A DNA stretch of 64,000 bases, taken from positions 1 to 64,000 of the forward strand of contig DUNN01000003.1 in NCBI GenBank assembly GCA_012839345.1, written 5' to 3'. The stretch comes from Clostridiales bacterium. Its GTDB lineage: Bacteria > Bacillota > Clostridia > Oscillospirales > Acutalibacteraceae. The translations under genes and the position numbers were made by a program. Below, piece after piece: positions 51,591 to 59,894 of the stretch (position 1 is the stretch's first letter; each line of letters begins with the position of its first letter). Under the pieces are notes generated by a model. That model was not told the DNA's origin. It was given only the letters and a program-made list of their open reading frames with translations, and searched no databases.

Positions 51591-51791
51591 TCTAAACATC
51601 CTTTCAAGGTCATTCATTCTGCAAATTTTACCGGAACCGCCGTCCGGCCCAAAAAACATTCTATTTCAGGCTTGAGCCGGGGAAAGCGGGGGGGGCAAAC
51701 TGACTTTTGTTATTATTATAACAATCTTTTATCGGAAAAGAAAGGGTTTTGGCGCGATTTGCACCGAAAAGTTGCGATGCCGTGAATTGAA

Positions 51792-52745
51792 TTAGATGTT
51801 GACAGAGGAAATAACGGTCTTCAGGGCGTTGCAGCTTGCGACAAACTGTTCCTGTTCCTCGTTGGTCATCGGCGGAGCCATCAGGTTGGTCAGGCCATCG
51901 GAACCAAGCAGGGCCGGCAGGCTGACGCACACGTCGCTGACACCGTATTCGCCGTGCAGCATGGTGGACAGGGTCAAAACGGAATTGGTATTGCGCAGGA
52001 TGCATTCGCAGATGCGGCAGGTGGAAAGTGCGATGGCATAGAAGGTAGCGCCCTTCAGCTTAATGACCTTTCCGCCGGACTTGTGCACGTCCTCCAGAAT
52101 GGCAGCGTGGTCCAGTTCCTGATAATTCGGGTTCTTCACGCGCATGCTGGAAAGGTAGGTATCCATCGGGACGCCGCTGATGCTGGTCAGGGACCACGGA
52201 ATCATGGAGCTGTCGCCGTGCTCACCGAACACATAGGCATGAACACTCTTCGGGCTGACGCCAACGTTCTGTGCGATTGCAGCGCGCAGACGGCTGGTGT
52301 CGAGCAGGGTACCGGAACCGAATACCTGAGACTCCGGCAGGCCGGTGGTTTTCAGAATGGTGTAGGTAATGATGTCAACCGGGTTGCTGACCACCACGTA
52401 CTTTGCGTTCGGAGCATATTTCAAAGCCTGCGGCATAACGCTCTTGATGATGTTGATGTTGCCCTGGGCAAGATCAATTCTTGTCTGGCCGGGTTTACGA
52501 GCGCTGCCAAGGGTTACGATAACAATGTCGGAATCCTTAATATCCGGGTAGTCACCGTTAAAAATATCAACTGGCGGGCACAGAGCAGTTCCCTGATAAA
52601 TGTCCATTGCTTCGCCTTCGGCCTTTTCCTTGTTGATGTCGACCAGAACAATTTCTGATGCAAGGCCCTGCACGGTCAGCGTGTAAGCAATGGTAGCGCC
52701 TACATTACCCGCGCCAAGAATACTGATTTTGTTTCCTTTTTCCAT
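51792..52745 (-). CDS. ldh: L-lactate dehydrogenase
   Basis: A 317-residue NAD-dependent enzyme reducing pyruvate to L-lactate. NAD-binding GAGNVG (11-16); substrate Arg in SARKPGQTR; DTSRLR; catalytic His in FGEHGDSSMIPW. The start at 52745 follows AGGAGAAG by about 9 nt. It lies upstream of malic enzyme on the same strand, both feeding or draining pyruvate, but 200 nt apart. Confidence 0.95.
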   Translation of the reverse strand: MEKGNKISILGAGNVGATIAYTLTVQGLASEIVLVDINKEKAEGEAMDIYQGTALCPPVDIFNGDYPDIKDSDIVIVTLGSARKPGQTRIDLAQGNINIIKSVMPQALKYAPNAKYVVVSNPVDIITYTILKTTGLPESQVFGSGTLLDTSRLRAAIAQNVGVSPKSVHAYVFGEHGDSSMIPWSLTSISGVPMDTYLSSMRVKNPNYQELDHAAILEDVHKSGGKVIKLKGATFYAIALSTCRICECILRNTNSVLTLSTMLHGEYGVSDVCVSLPALLGSDGLTNLMAPPMTNEEQEQFVASCNALKTVISSVNI

Positions 52746-52903
52746 GATATCACTTCTCCTGTAAATACTGAAAATATATGAATTTTGCGCGTATCCCCAG
52801 CTTTTTCGCTTCCGGCTCGCGGTTTCAGGGAAAAGCCGCGCGGGGGGAGACGGAACATGTGAAAACACGCAAAGCAAAATTGTCTAAAAAAATGCCCAGC
52901 GGT

Positions 52904-53608
52904 TCAGTCTTCGTCCGGCATACGGTAGCCAACGCCCACTTCGGTCAAAATATATTTCGGCTCCGCCGGATTTTTTTCAATTTTTCGCCGGATATTTGCC
53001 ATGTTTACCCTTAGAATCTGGCGGTCGTTCTGGGCGAACTGCCCCCAAACCTGATTCAATATATAGGAATATGTCAGCACCTGACCGACGTGCTTGCAAA
53101 TCAGGGTGACAATTTTAAATTCGTTTTGCGTCAGGTGCACGTCCTTGCCGTCCACCGTGACAATCCGCTTTTTAAAGTCTACGGCTAAGTCACCCCGCGT
53201 GAACTTTCCGTCCGGAAGATCCTCACCCATTTCCATTTTGATTCCGTGGCGGATGGCAGCGCGGATACGCGCCATCAGTTCGGAGGAACCGAACGGTTTG
53301 GTAATGTAATCGTCCGCGCCAAGGTCGAGTGCTTCGACTTTTTGCTGTTCCTCACCGCGTGCAGAAACAACCAGAATCGGAATTCCCGACCATTCGCGCG
53401 TTTTGCGCAGAACCTCCAGCCCATCCATGTCTGGCAGGCCAAGGTCTAACAGAATCAAATCGGGGCAGTGAGAGGAAATGAGCGAAATCGCTTCCGCTCC
53501 GTTCGTCGCGTTAATGGTGCGGTATCCGTTGGCCGTCAGAACGGTGGAAATGAAGTGCGCAATGGCGTCCTCGTCTTCTACAATTAAAACAGTGGTTTTA
53601 TTCGTCAT
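52904..53608 (-). CDS. KdpE-like response regulator
   Basis: A 234-residue OmpR-family regulator. The receiver has the acidic pocket VEDED and phosphoacceptor Asp55 (LILLDLGLPDMDG), and Lys in ADDYITKPF. The C-terminal winged helix ends with YILTEVGVGYRMPDED, typical of KdpE. The start at 53608 follows GGAGGAGG and overlaps the sensor kinase stop by 11 nt. No kdpFABC genes are in the window, so the target may be elsewhere or different. Confidence 0.88.
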   Translation of the reverse strand: MTNKTTVLIVEDEDAIAHFISTVLTANGYRTINATNGAEAISLISSHCPDLILLDLGLPDMDGLEVLRKTREWSGIPILVVSARGEEQQKVEALDLGADDYITKPFGSSELMARIRAAIRHGIKMEMGEDLPDGKFTRGDLAVDFKKRIVTVDGKDVHLTQNEFKIVTLICKHVGQVLTYSYILNQVWGQFAQNDRQILRVNMANIRRKIEKNPAEPKYILTEVGVGYRMPDED

Positions 53609-55151
53609 GAGAGTTCGCCTCCTCCAGCGGGAGCGTAAACGTGAAAACGGCGCCTCCGTCCGGCCGGTTTGCGGCGGTAATCGTACCGCCGTGCGCGCGG
53701 ACAATGGACTTGCAGATGGACAACCCGACTCCGCTTCCGCGGGTGGAGTCGCTGTTGTCGGAAGGATAGCCGTCAAAAATATGGGGAAGCAGCGTTTCGG
53801 AAAGACCCTTTCCGCGGTCGCGAACTTCAAAGACGGCGTTTTTCTGTTCTACCCCAACTTGAAGCTCGATGGGCTGGGTGGCGCCGGCGTGCCGCACCGC
53901 GTTTTCCAGCAGGTTAATCAGAACCTGTTCAATCAGCGTTGCGTCCATGGGGACCATCAGGAACTCTTCAGGAACCGAAACGTGGACGGCTGCGCCCGGA
54001 AAACGTTTTTTCAACCGGGTGACGGATTCCGCCGCGATTTCCTCAACGGCTTCCGGCTGCTTTTTCAGCCGTGCGGGTGCGCTGTGGATGCGTGTGACGG
54101 TCAGCAGGTTTTCCACCATGCGGATCAGCCACTGCGCCTCCTGGTGAATGTCGCTGATCAGGCGGTTTCGCGTTTGGGGGTCAATGCGCTCCGGGTTTTC
54201 CAGAATTGCGGAACTGGCGCCGATAATGCTGGTCAGCGGTGTGCGCAGGTCGTGGGAAACGGAGCGGAGCAGGTTGGTGCGCATTTTTTCCTTTTCTGCT
54301 TCCACCACAGCCGCCTGCTGCTTTTCGGAAAGCCTTTGACGTTCCAGCGCAAGGGCAGTTTGCGAAATTAGCATTTCCAAAAAGGTAAGAATATTTACAG
54401 CCGGTTCCCCATCCTGCGTAACAAGAAAACCCACTGCGCCAAGCATGCATCCGTGGGCAGCAACCGGAAAATAGCAGGCCGCGGCTTTCGGGCAGATTTT
54501 CGTGCCCGCCCCGGTTCTTACCCCGGTTACAAAGGCCTGATGTGCAGCTTCCTGTTCGTCCATGGAACAAAGCGTCAGCGCGTCGCGGTCGCAGGTGGTT
54601 TTCAGCGTGCCGCGGCCTCCGGCCGCAGGGTCCTCCGTATAAAATATGACGGAGCGCTTCAAAGTTCGGAATAAGTATTCCAGCGTAAGGGAAACAATGG
54701 AGTCAATTCCGCCGGCGGAAAGAAGCTTTTGGGAAAACTCATAAAGGTTGTCCGTGCGTTTTTCCCGCAGTAAGGCAAGGCGGGCGTGTTCCCTCAGGCG
54801 CACGGTGGCCGTGCTGGTCATTAAGGAAACGACCAGCATGCTGAAAAATGTAATGGAATAGCCGGAAGAAAACTCCAGCGTATGATAAGGAACGGTAAAG
54901 AAGTAATTGGTGCCGAATACGCCCAGAACCGAGGCGATGATTCCCCACAGGTAACCGGAGGTGAAACGGCTTACCAGCACTACGGCCAGAACGTAAATCA
55001 CGCCGATGTTGTCGTTGCTCCCCGACCAGCGGGAAACAAGCAACGAAATTCCCGTGACGGCGGCTGGAATCACAAGGGTTACCGCAGCGTCACGAATGGG
55101 TGACGGTAGTCTGGAAAGTGCCGCGTATTTTTGATTTCGAGTAATTTTCAA
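53598..55151 (-). CDS. KdpD-like sensor histidine kinase, short form
   Basis: A 517-residue kinase. Four membrane helices (about 23-115, DUF4118) are followed by a GAF-like domain (about 140-275), HisKA with His300 (SVSHDLRTPLTS) and HATPase with LLENAVRHA and GSGVGLSI. It lacks the about 370-residue N-terminal KdpD/universal-stress domain of full KdpD, so it is a DUF4118 kinase rather than a classical K+ sensor. The start is TTG 55151 near AAGGAAG. It is coupled to the regulator gene by overlap. Confidence 0.85.
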   Translation of the reverse strand: MKITRNQKYAALSRLPSPIRDAAVTLVIPAAVTGISLLVSRWSGSNDNIGVIYVLAVVLVSRFTSGYLWGIIASVLGVFGTNYFFTVPYHTLEFSSGYSITFFSMLVVSLMTSTATVRLREHARLALLREKRTDNLYEFSQKLLSAGGIDSIVSLTLEYLFRTLKRSVIFYTEDPAAGGRGTLKTTCDRDALTLCSMDEQEAAHQAFVTGVRTGAGTKICPKAAACYFPVAAHGCMLGAVGFLVTQDGEPAVNILTFLEMLISQTALALERQRLSEKQQAAVVEAEKEKMRTNLLRSVSHDLRTPLTSIIGASSAILENPERIDPQTRNRLISDIHQEAQWLIRMVENLLTVTRIHSAPARLKKQPEAVEEIAAESVTRLKKRFPGAAVHVSVPEEFLMVPMDATLIEQVLINLLENAVRHAGATQPIELQVGVEQKNAVFEVRDRGKGLSETLLPHIFDGYPSDNSDSTRGSGVGLSICKSIVRAHGGTITAANRPDGGAVFTFTLPLEEANSHDE

Positions 55152-55747
55152 CCACTTCCTTCTTCGGATTCAGCCAGGGATGAAAAGCAGTTGATTCTTT
55201 ACGAAAAAACGACCGAATGGCTTGAATCATTCATGCAAAAGCAACAAAAAAGCAGGGCGTTACAACGCATATTTTTAATTGCAAGAACAAAGATTGATAA
55301 AAATTTAACACCAAAATCAAAATTTACGCCATTATAATAAATATCATAGCACAATTCGTCACAGGATAAAAGGGGAAAGCCGAAAATTTTTTTAGGGCCT
55401 GAAAAACGACCGTTTTTACGCCCCGGCAAAAAATATGCTTCAAATGAAAGCGCATGAAAGGAAAACGGATAAAACGAGAGGAAAACGGAGAAATTTGGAA
55501 TGATTCAAGGTACACTTTGAATTATTGCTGAAATATTAAATCATATAAATATTTAAAGCGAAAAACATTGACATTTATAGTGCTTTATCGTACTATTAAT
55601 TTCAGTTTTAATACACCTTAAAAGTCCGGACTCAAACTCGCCTAAAGCGGGCAGGACCTCCGAGGCCTTCGACCGTTGGCAATTCACTTTTCACGGGAGA
55701 ACATAAGGTGGAGGAACCGGCGAAACAGAAATTTAGGAAGGGGCGTG
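55152..55747. other. Long intergenic region holding the speD promoter and leader
   Basis: About 400 nt of AT-rich sequence with no gene separates the divergent sensor kinase from the speD promoter at 55569. From about 55604 to 55747 a leader of about 144 nt precedes speD. It includes a palindrome AGTCCGGACT, a stem GTCC/GGAC enclosing CGC/GCG, and CGAGGCCTTCG, enough to fold into a compact structure. It does not match a SAM or guanidine riboswitch that I can recognise. Confidence 0.5.
55569..55597 (+). promoter_or_regulatory. Promoter of the polyamine operon
   Basis: TTGACA (55569-55574), 17 nt, TACTAT (55592-55597). The transcript would start near 55604. Confidence 0.8.
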
Positions 55748-56575
55748 ATGATAAGGTTGGAAAATAAGCTGAAATTATACGGCTTTAACAACCTCACAAA
55801 AACACTTAGCTTCAACATCTATGATGTGTGCTATGCAAAAAGTGAGCGGGAGCAGAAAGACTATATCGCTTACGTGGACGAGCAGTACAATTCCGAACGA
55901 TTGACGAACATCCTTTGTGACGTAACGGAAATGATCGGTGCGCACGTGCTGAATGTAAGCAAGCAGGATTACGACCCGCAGGGGGCCAGCGTGACGATTT
56001 TAATTACCGAAGAGTCGCTGCCCGTAACCTGTATTGACCCGTCCTGCAATCAGGGCGAGATCGATATTCTGAAAACGCGGAATACCGTGGTCGGCCATCT
56101 GGATAAAAGCCACGTTACCGTTCATACCTATCCGGAGTACCATCCGGATAACGCGATCGCCACCTTCCGCGTGGACATTGATGTTTCCACCTGCGGCGAG
56201 GTTTCCCCGCTGAACGCGCTGAATTACCTAATCGGCAGCTTCGATTCGGATATTATCACCGCCGATTACCGCGTGCGCGGTTTTACTCGGGATGTTGACG
56301 GCAGAAAATTGTTTATTGATCACAACATTACTTCCATACAGGATTATATAGATGATGCGACGCTCCGGAAATACGATGCGATTGACGTGAACGTCTATCA
56401 GGCAAATCTTTTTCATACGAAAATGCTAATTAAGGAAATTAATCTGCAGAACTACCTGTTCAATACCGATGTGTACGAGCTGCCCCCAAAGGAAAGGCTG
56501 CGCATCACCAACAGCCTTCGCCGGGAAATGATTGAAATTTTCAGCGGCTCCAACATCTACGACGGGGAACGCTGA
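55748..56575 (+). CDS. speD: S-adenosylmethionine decarboxylase proenzyme
   Basis: A 275-residue pyruvoyl enzyme supplying decarboxylated SAM for spermidine synthesis. Self-cleavage should occur before Ser121 in [16 protein letters not shown], which becomes the pyruvoyl group. Length matches the long E. coli-type class rather than the short Bacillus class. ATG 55748 is 5 nt after AAGGGG. It is the first gene of the polyamine operon and lies behind a 144-nt leader. Confidence 0.93.
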   Translation: MIRLENKLKLYGFNNLTKTLSFNIYDVCYAKSEREQKDYIAYVDEQYNSERLTNILCDVTEMIGAHVLNVSKQDYDPQGASVTILITEESLPVTCIDPSCNQGEIDILKTRNTVVGHLDKSHVTVHTYPEYHPDNAIATFRVDIDVSTCGEVSPLNALNYLIGSFDSDIITADYRVRGFTRDVDGRKLFIDHNITSIQDYIDDATLRKYDAIDVNVYQANLFHTKMLIKEINLQNYLFNTDVYELPPKERLRITNSLRREMIEIFSGSNIYDGER

Positions 56576-56605
56576 ACTATGAATACAGCGGGAACAGGAA
56601 GAGAA

Positions 56606-58057
56606 ATGGAGCGGTTCAATCAAAACAGGGCGCCGGTTTACGAGGCGCTGGAACAATACAAGGAAGCGCGCGTGGTGCCGTTTGACGTGCCGGGCCACAA
56701 GCGTGGAAAAGGCAATCCCGAACTAACCGCCTTTCTGGGGGAGCGCTGCCTGACGGTGGATGTGAACTCCATGAAGCCGCTGGACAACCTCTGCCATCCG
56801 GTCTCGGTCATTAAAGAGGCGGAGGAGCTTGCCGCCGACGCGTTCGGCGCGCAGGACGCGTTTTTTATGGTGAACGGCACCACCTCCGCAGTGCAGAGCA
56901 TGGTGATGAGCGCCTGCAAGCGCGGCGAAAAAATTATTATGCCGCGCAATGTGCACCGCAGCGCCATTAACGCGCTGATTCTGAGCGGTGCGGTTCCAGT
57001 TTATGTTAACCCGGGCATCGACCGGCGGCTGGGCATTCCGCTTGGCATGGCGCTGGAGGATGTGGAGCGTGCCATTCAGGAAAATCCGGACGCCAAGGCG
57101 GTGCTGGTCAACAACCCCACCTATTACGGCATTTGTTCCGACCTGCGCGCGATTGTAGAACTGGCGCACCGCCACAATATGGCCGTGCTGGCGGATGAAG
57201 CGCACGGCACGCATTTCTATTTCGGCGAAGGTCTGCCCGTTTCCGCCATGGCCGCCGGTGCAGACATGGCGGCGGTCAGCATGCACAAAACCGGCGGTTC
57301 GCTGACCCAGAGCTCGCTGCTGCTGTCCAACGGACGGATTCCCGAGGGATATATCCGGCAGATTATCAACCTGACGCAGACGACCAGCGGGTCATACCTA
57401 CTGATTTCGTCGCTGGATATTTCCCGCCGCAATTTGGCGCTGCGCGGGAAAGAAATTTTTGATAAGGTCACCCGGCTGGCGCAGTACGCGCGGGAGGAAA
57501 TCAACCGCATCGGCGGATACTACGCGTTTTCGCGCGAACTGAACGGTTCCCCGGCGGTGTATGATTTCGATGTGACCAAACTCTCCGTGAATACGCTGGA
57601 AATCGGCCGCGCGGGCATCGAGGTGTACGATATTCTGCGGGACGATTACGGAATCCAGATTGAATTTGGTGACATCGGCAATATTCTGGCCATCATCTCC
57701 GTGGGCGACACCGAGCTTGCAGTGGAGCGGCTGGTTTCCGCACTGTATGAAATTAAGCGCCTCTATTCCAAGGACCGCGCGGGCATGCTGGACCACGAAT
57801 ATATTACCCCCGAGGTGGTGCTGCCGCCGCAGGCTGCGTTTTACGGCGAAAAACGCTCGGTTCCCCTGCGCGAAAGTGCAGGTGGGGTCTGCAGCGAATT
57901 TGTCATGTGCTATCCGCCGGGAATCCCGATTCTCGCCCCTGGCGAGCGCATTACACCGGAGATTCTGGACTATATTGAATACGCCAAGGCAAAGGGCAGC
58001 ACGTTGACCGGCACCGAAGACAAAGAAATTAAACGGATTAATATCCTTGTTCGGTGA
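56606..58057 (+). CDS. Arginine/lysine/ornithine decarboxylase (probable arginine decarboxylase)
   Basis: A 483-residue PLP enzyme of the aspartate-aminotransferase-fold decarboxylases. FDVPGHKRGKGNPEL at the N-terminus, NGTTSAVQSMVMSACKRGEK, LADEAHGTHFYFG and the PLP lysine in SMHKTGGSLTQSS. The family includes arginine, lysine and ornithine decarboxylases; the presence of agmatinase downstream favours arginine. I use ATG 56606 after AGGAAGAG; ATG 56579, 4 nt after the speD stop, is an alternative. Confidence 0.9.
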   Translation: MERFNQNRAPVYEALEQYKEARVVPFDVPGHKRGKGNPELTAFLGERCLTVDVNSMKPLDNLCHPVSVIKEAEELAADAFGAQDAFFMVNGTTSAVQSMVMSACKRGEKIIMPRNVHRSAINALILSGAVPVYVNPGIDRRLGIPLGMALEDVERAIQENPDAKAVLVNNPTYYGICSDLRAIVELAHRHNMAVLADEAHGTHFYFGEGLPVSAMAAGADMAAVSMHKTGGSLTQSSLLLSNGRIPEGYIRQIINLTQTTSGSYLLISSLDISRRNLALRGKEIFDKVTRLAQYAREEINRIGGYYAFSRELNGSPAVYDFDVTKLSVNTLEIGRAGIEVYDILRDDYGIQIEFGDIGNILAIISVGDTELAVERLVSALYEIKRLYSKDRAGMLDHEYITPEVVLPPQAAFYGEKRSVPLRESAGGVCSEFVMCYPPGIPILAPGERITPEILDYIEYAKAKGSTLTGTEDKEIKRINILVR

Positions 58058-58131
58058 ACCGTGAATAGTAACCAACGGAACCCGGTTCCAATTTGCAGTT
58101 CATGATTCATTCAGATGGAAAGGAGCAGTTT

Positions 58132-58983
58132 ATGGAATTATGGTACACGGAGGAGCACTCCGACAACGTCCGCTTTTCCATTAAGGTTGACCGGCAGCTC
58201 TATTCCGCCGTCAGCCCGTTCCAGCGGATTGATATTATGGAAGCGTGGGAGTTCGGCCGGTTTTTAACACTGGACGGCTACATGATGGTGACGGAAAAAG
58301 ATGAATTCATCTATCATGAAATGATTGTCCATGTGCCCATGGCAACGAACCCGAATATTAAGAATGTATTGGTCATCGGCGCGGGTGACGGCGGTTCGGT
58401 GCGCGAGCTGACCCGCTACGGCACGATAGAGCATATTGACATGGTAGAAATTGACCGAATGGTGGTAGAAGCCTGCCGGGAGTACCTACCCCAGACCGCC
58501 TGTAAGCTGGACGACCCGCGCGTGACCATCTATTATGAAGACGGGCTTCGTTTTGTGCGCACCAAAGAAAACGCTTACGACCTGATTATCGTGGATTCCA
58601 CCGACCCGTTCGGCCCGGGCGAAGGGCTGTTCACCCGTGAATTTTACGGGAACTGCTATAAAGCGCTGAAGGACGACGGCATTTTGATTAACCAGCACGA
58701 AAGCCCGTATTACGCAAAATATGCGAAGTCTATGAAGCGCGCGCATACCCGGATTTCGGAATTTTTCCCGGTCTGCCGCGTGTATCAGGCGCACATTCCA
58801 ACGTACCCCTCCGGGCACTGGCTGTTCGGCTTCGCTTCGAAAAAATACGACCCGCTGTCCTTTGACGCGGACGCGTGGAATCGGCTTGGCCTTACCACCC
58901 GGTATTACAATACGGAAATCCATCGCGGGAGCTTCGCGCTACCTACCTATGTGCGGGAACTGCTGGAACAGAGGGAGGACTAG
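58132..58983 (+). CDS. speE: Spermidine synthase
   Basis: A 283-residue aminopropyltransferase joining putrescine and decarboxylated SAM. Signatures: MTEKDEFIYHEMIVHVPM, VIGAGDGGSVRELTRY, IVDSTDPFGPGEGLFTREFY. ATG 58132 follows AAAGGAGC. It is followed 1 nt later by speB. Confidence 0.95.
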   Translation: MELWYTEEHSDNVRFSIKVDRQLYSAVSPFQRIDIMEAWEFGRFLTLDGYMMVTEKDEFIYHEMIVHVPMATNPNIKNVLVIGAGDGGSVRELTRYGTIEHIDMVEIDRMVVEACREYLPQTACKLDDPRVTIYYEDGLRFVRTKENAYDLIIVDSTDPFGPGEGLFTREFYGNCYKALKDDGILINQHESPYYAKYAKSMKRAHTRISEFFPVCRVYQAHIPTYPSGHWLFGFASKKYDPLSFDADAWNRLGLTTRYYNTEIHRGSFALPTYVRELLEQRED

Positions 58984-58984
58984 G

Positions 58985-59836
58985 ATGGAACGCAACGTAG
59001 ACACTTTTCTTGCCTGTGACCGTACGTTTGAGGACGCAAAAATTGTTCTGTTCGGCGCGCCGTTCGATTCCACCACCTCGTTCCGTCCCGGCACGCGCTT
59101 TGCCAGCCGCGCCATCCGGGGGGATTCGTTCGGACTTGAAACCTACAGTCCGTATCAGGACAAGGACTTGACCGATACTGCGGCCTTCGATGGCGGCGAC
59201 CTGGAGCTGCCGTTCGGCAATCCCGTTCCCGCGCTGGAAAAAATCGAGCAGTATACGGAAAGGATTTTGAGAGCGGGCAAGCTGCCCTGCATGGTCGGCG
59301 GGGAGCATTTGGTTACGCTGGGCGCGGCGCGCGCCGTAATCCGGCATTTCCCGGACCTGCACGTTCTGCATTTCGATGCCCACGCCGATCTGCGTGACGA
59401 ATACTTGGGCGAGGCGCTTTCCCATGCTTCGGTCATGCGCCGGGTGTGGGAGCTGGTCGGGGACGGACGGATTTTCCAGTTTGGCATCCGTTCCGGCGAC
59501 CGTTCGGAGTTTCTTTGGGCGAAGGAACATGTATTTACGAACCGCTTCAACTTCAACGGATTGGAAGAAACCGTCCGTAAATTAAGCGGAAAGCCGGTTT
59601 ACCTTTCCATTGACTTGGACGTGCTCGACCCGTCGGTGTTCCCCGGCACGGGCACACCCGAGGCGGGCGGCGTAAGCTTTTTGGAGCTGCTGCGCGCAGT
59701 GCTCACCGTTTCAAACCTGAACATCGTCGCCTGCGACGTAAACGAGCTTTGCCCGGTCTACGACCAGAGCGGTGTTTCCACCGCCGTGGCCTGCAAGCTT
59801 TTACGGGAATTGCTGATTGCACTGAGCAAATCGTGA
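58985..59836 (+). CDS. speB: Agmatinase
   Basis: A 283-residue ureohydrolase cleaving agmatine to putrescine and urea. Manganese-ligand motifs: GGEHLVTLG, HFDAHADLRD, SIDLDVLDPS. ATG 58985 follows GGGAGGACTAG, just after the speE stop. It completes an arginine-agmatine-putrescine-spermidine route within one operon; urea would be a by-product. Confidence 0.94.
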   Translation: MERNVDTFLACDRTFEDAKIVLFGAPFDSTTSFRPGTRFASRAIRGDSFGLETYSPYQDKDLTDTAAFDGGDLELPFGNPVPALEKIEQYTERILRAGKLPCMVGGEHLVTLGAARAVIRHFPDLHVLHFDAHADLRDEYLGEALSHASVMRRVWELVGDGRIFQFGIRSGDRSEFLWAKEHVFTNRFNFNGLEETVRKLSGKPVYLSIDLDVLDPSVFPGTGTPEAGGVSFLELLRAVLTVSNLNIVACDVNELCPVYDQSGVSTAVACKLLRELLIALSKS

Positions 59837-59847
59837 GTGATTATAGA

Positions 59848-59889
59848 AGCACCCCATTCGGAATTCAGTTCCAAATGGGGTGCTTTTTG
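59848..59889. terminator. Terminator of the polyamine operon
   Basis: AGCACCCCATT pairs with AATGGGGTGCT, followed by TTTTTG. The convergent leftward gene at 59895 may share it. Confidence 0.8.
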
Positions 59890-59894
59890 AATGC

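Noticed and set aside
55604-55747. Known SAM or guanidine riboswitch before speD
   Set aside because: None of the conserved core strings of those classes are present.
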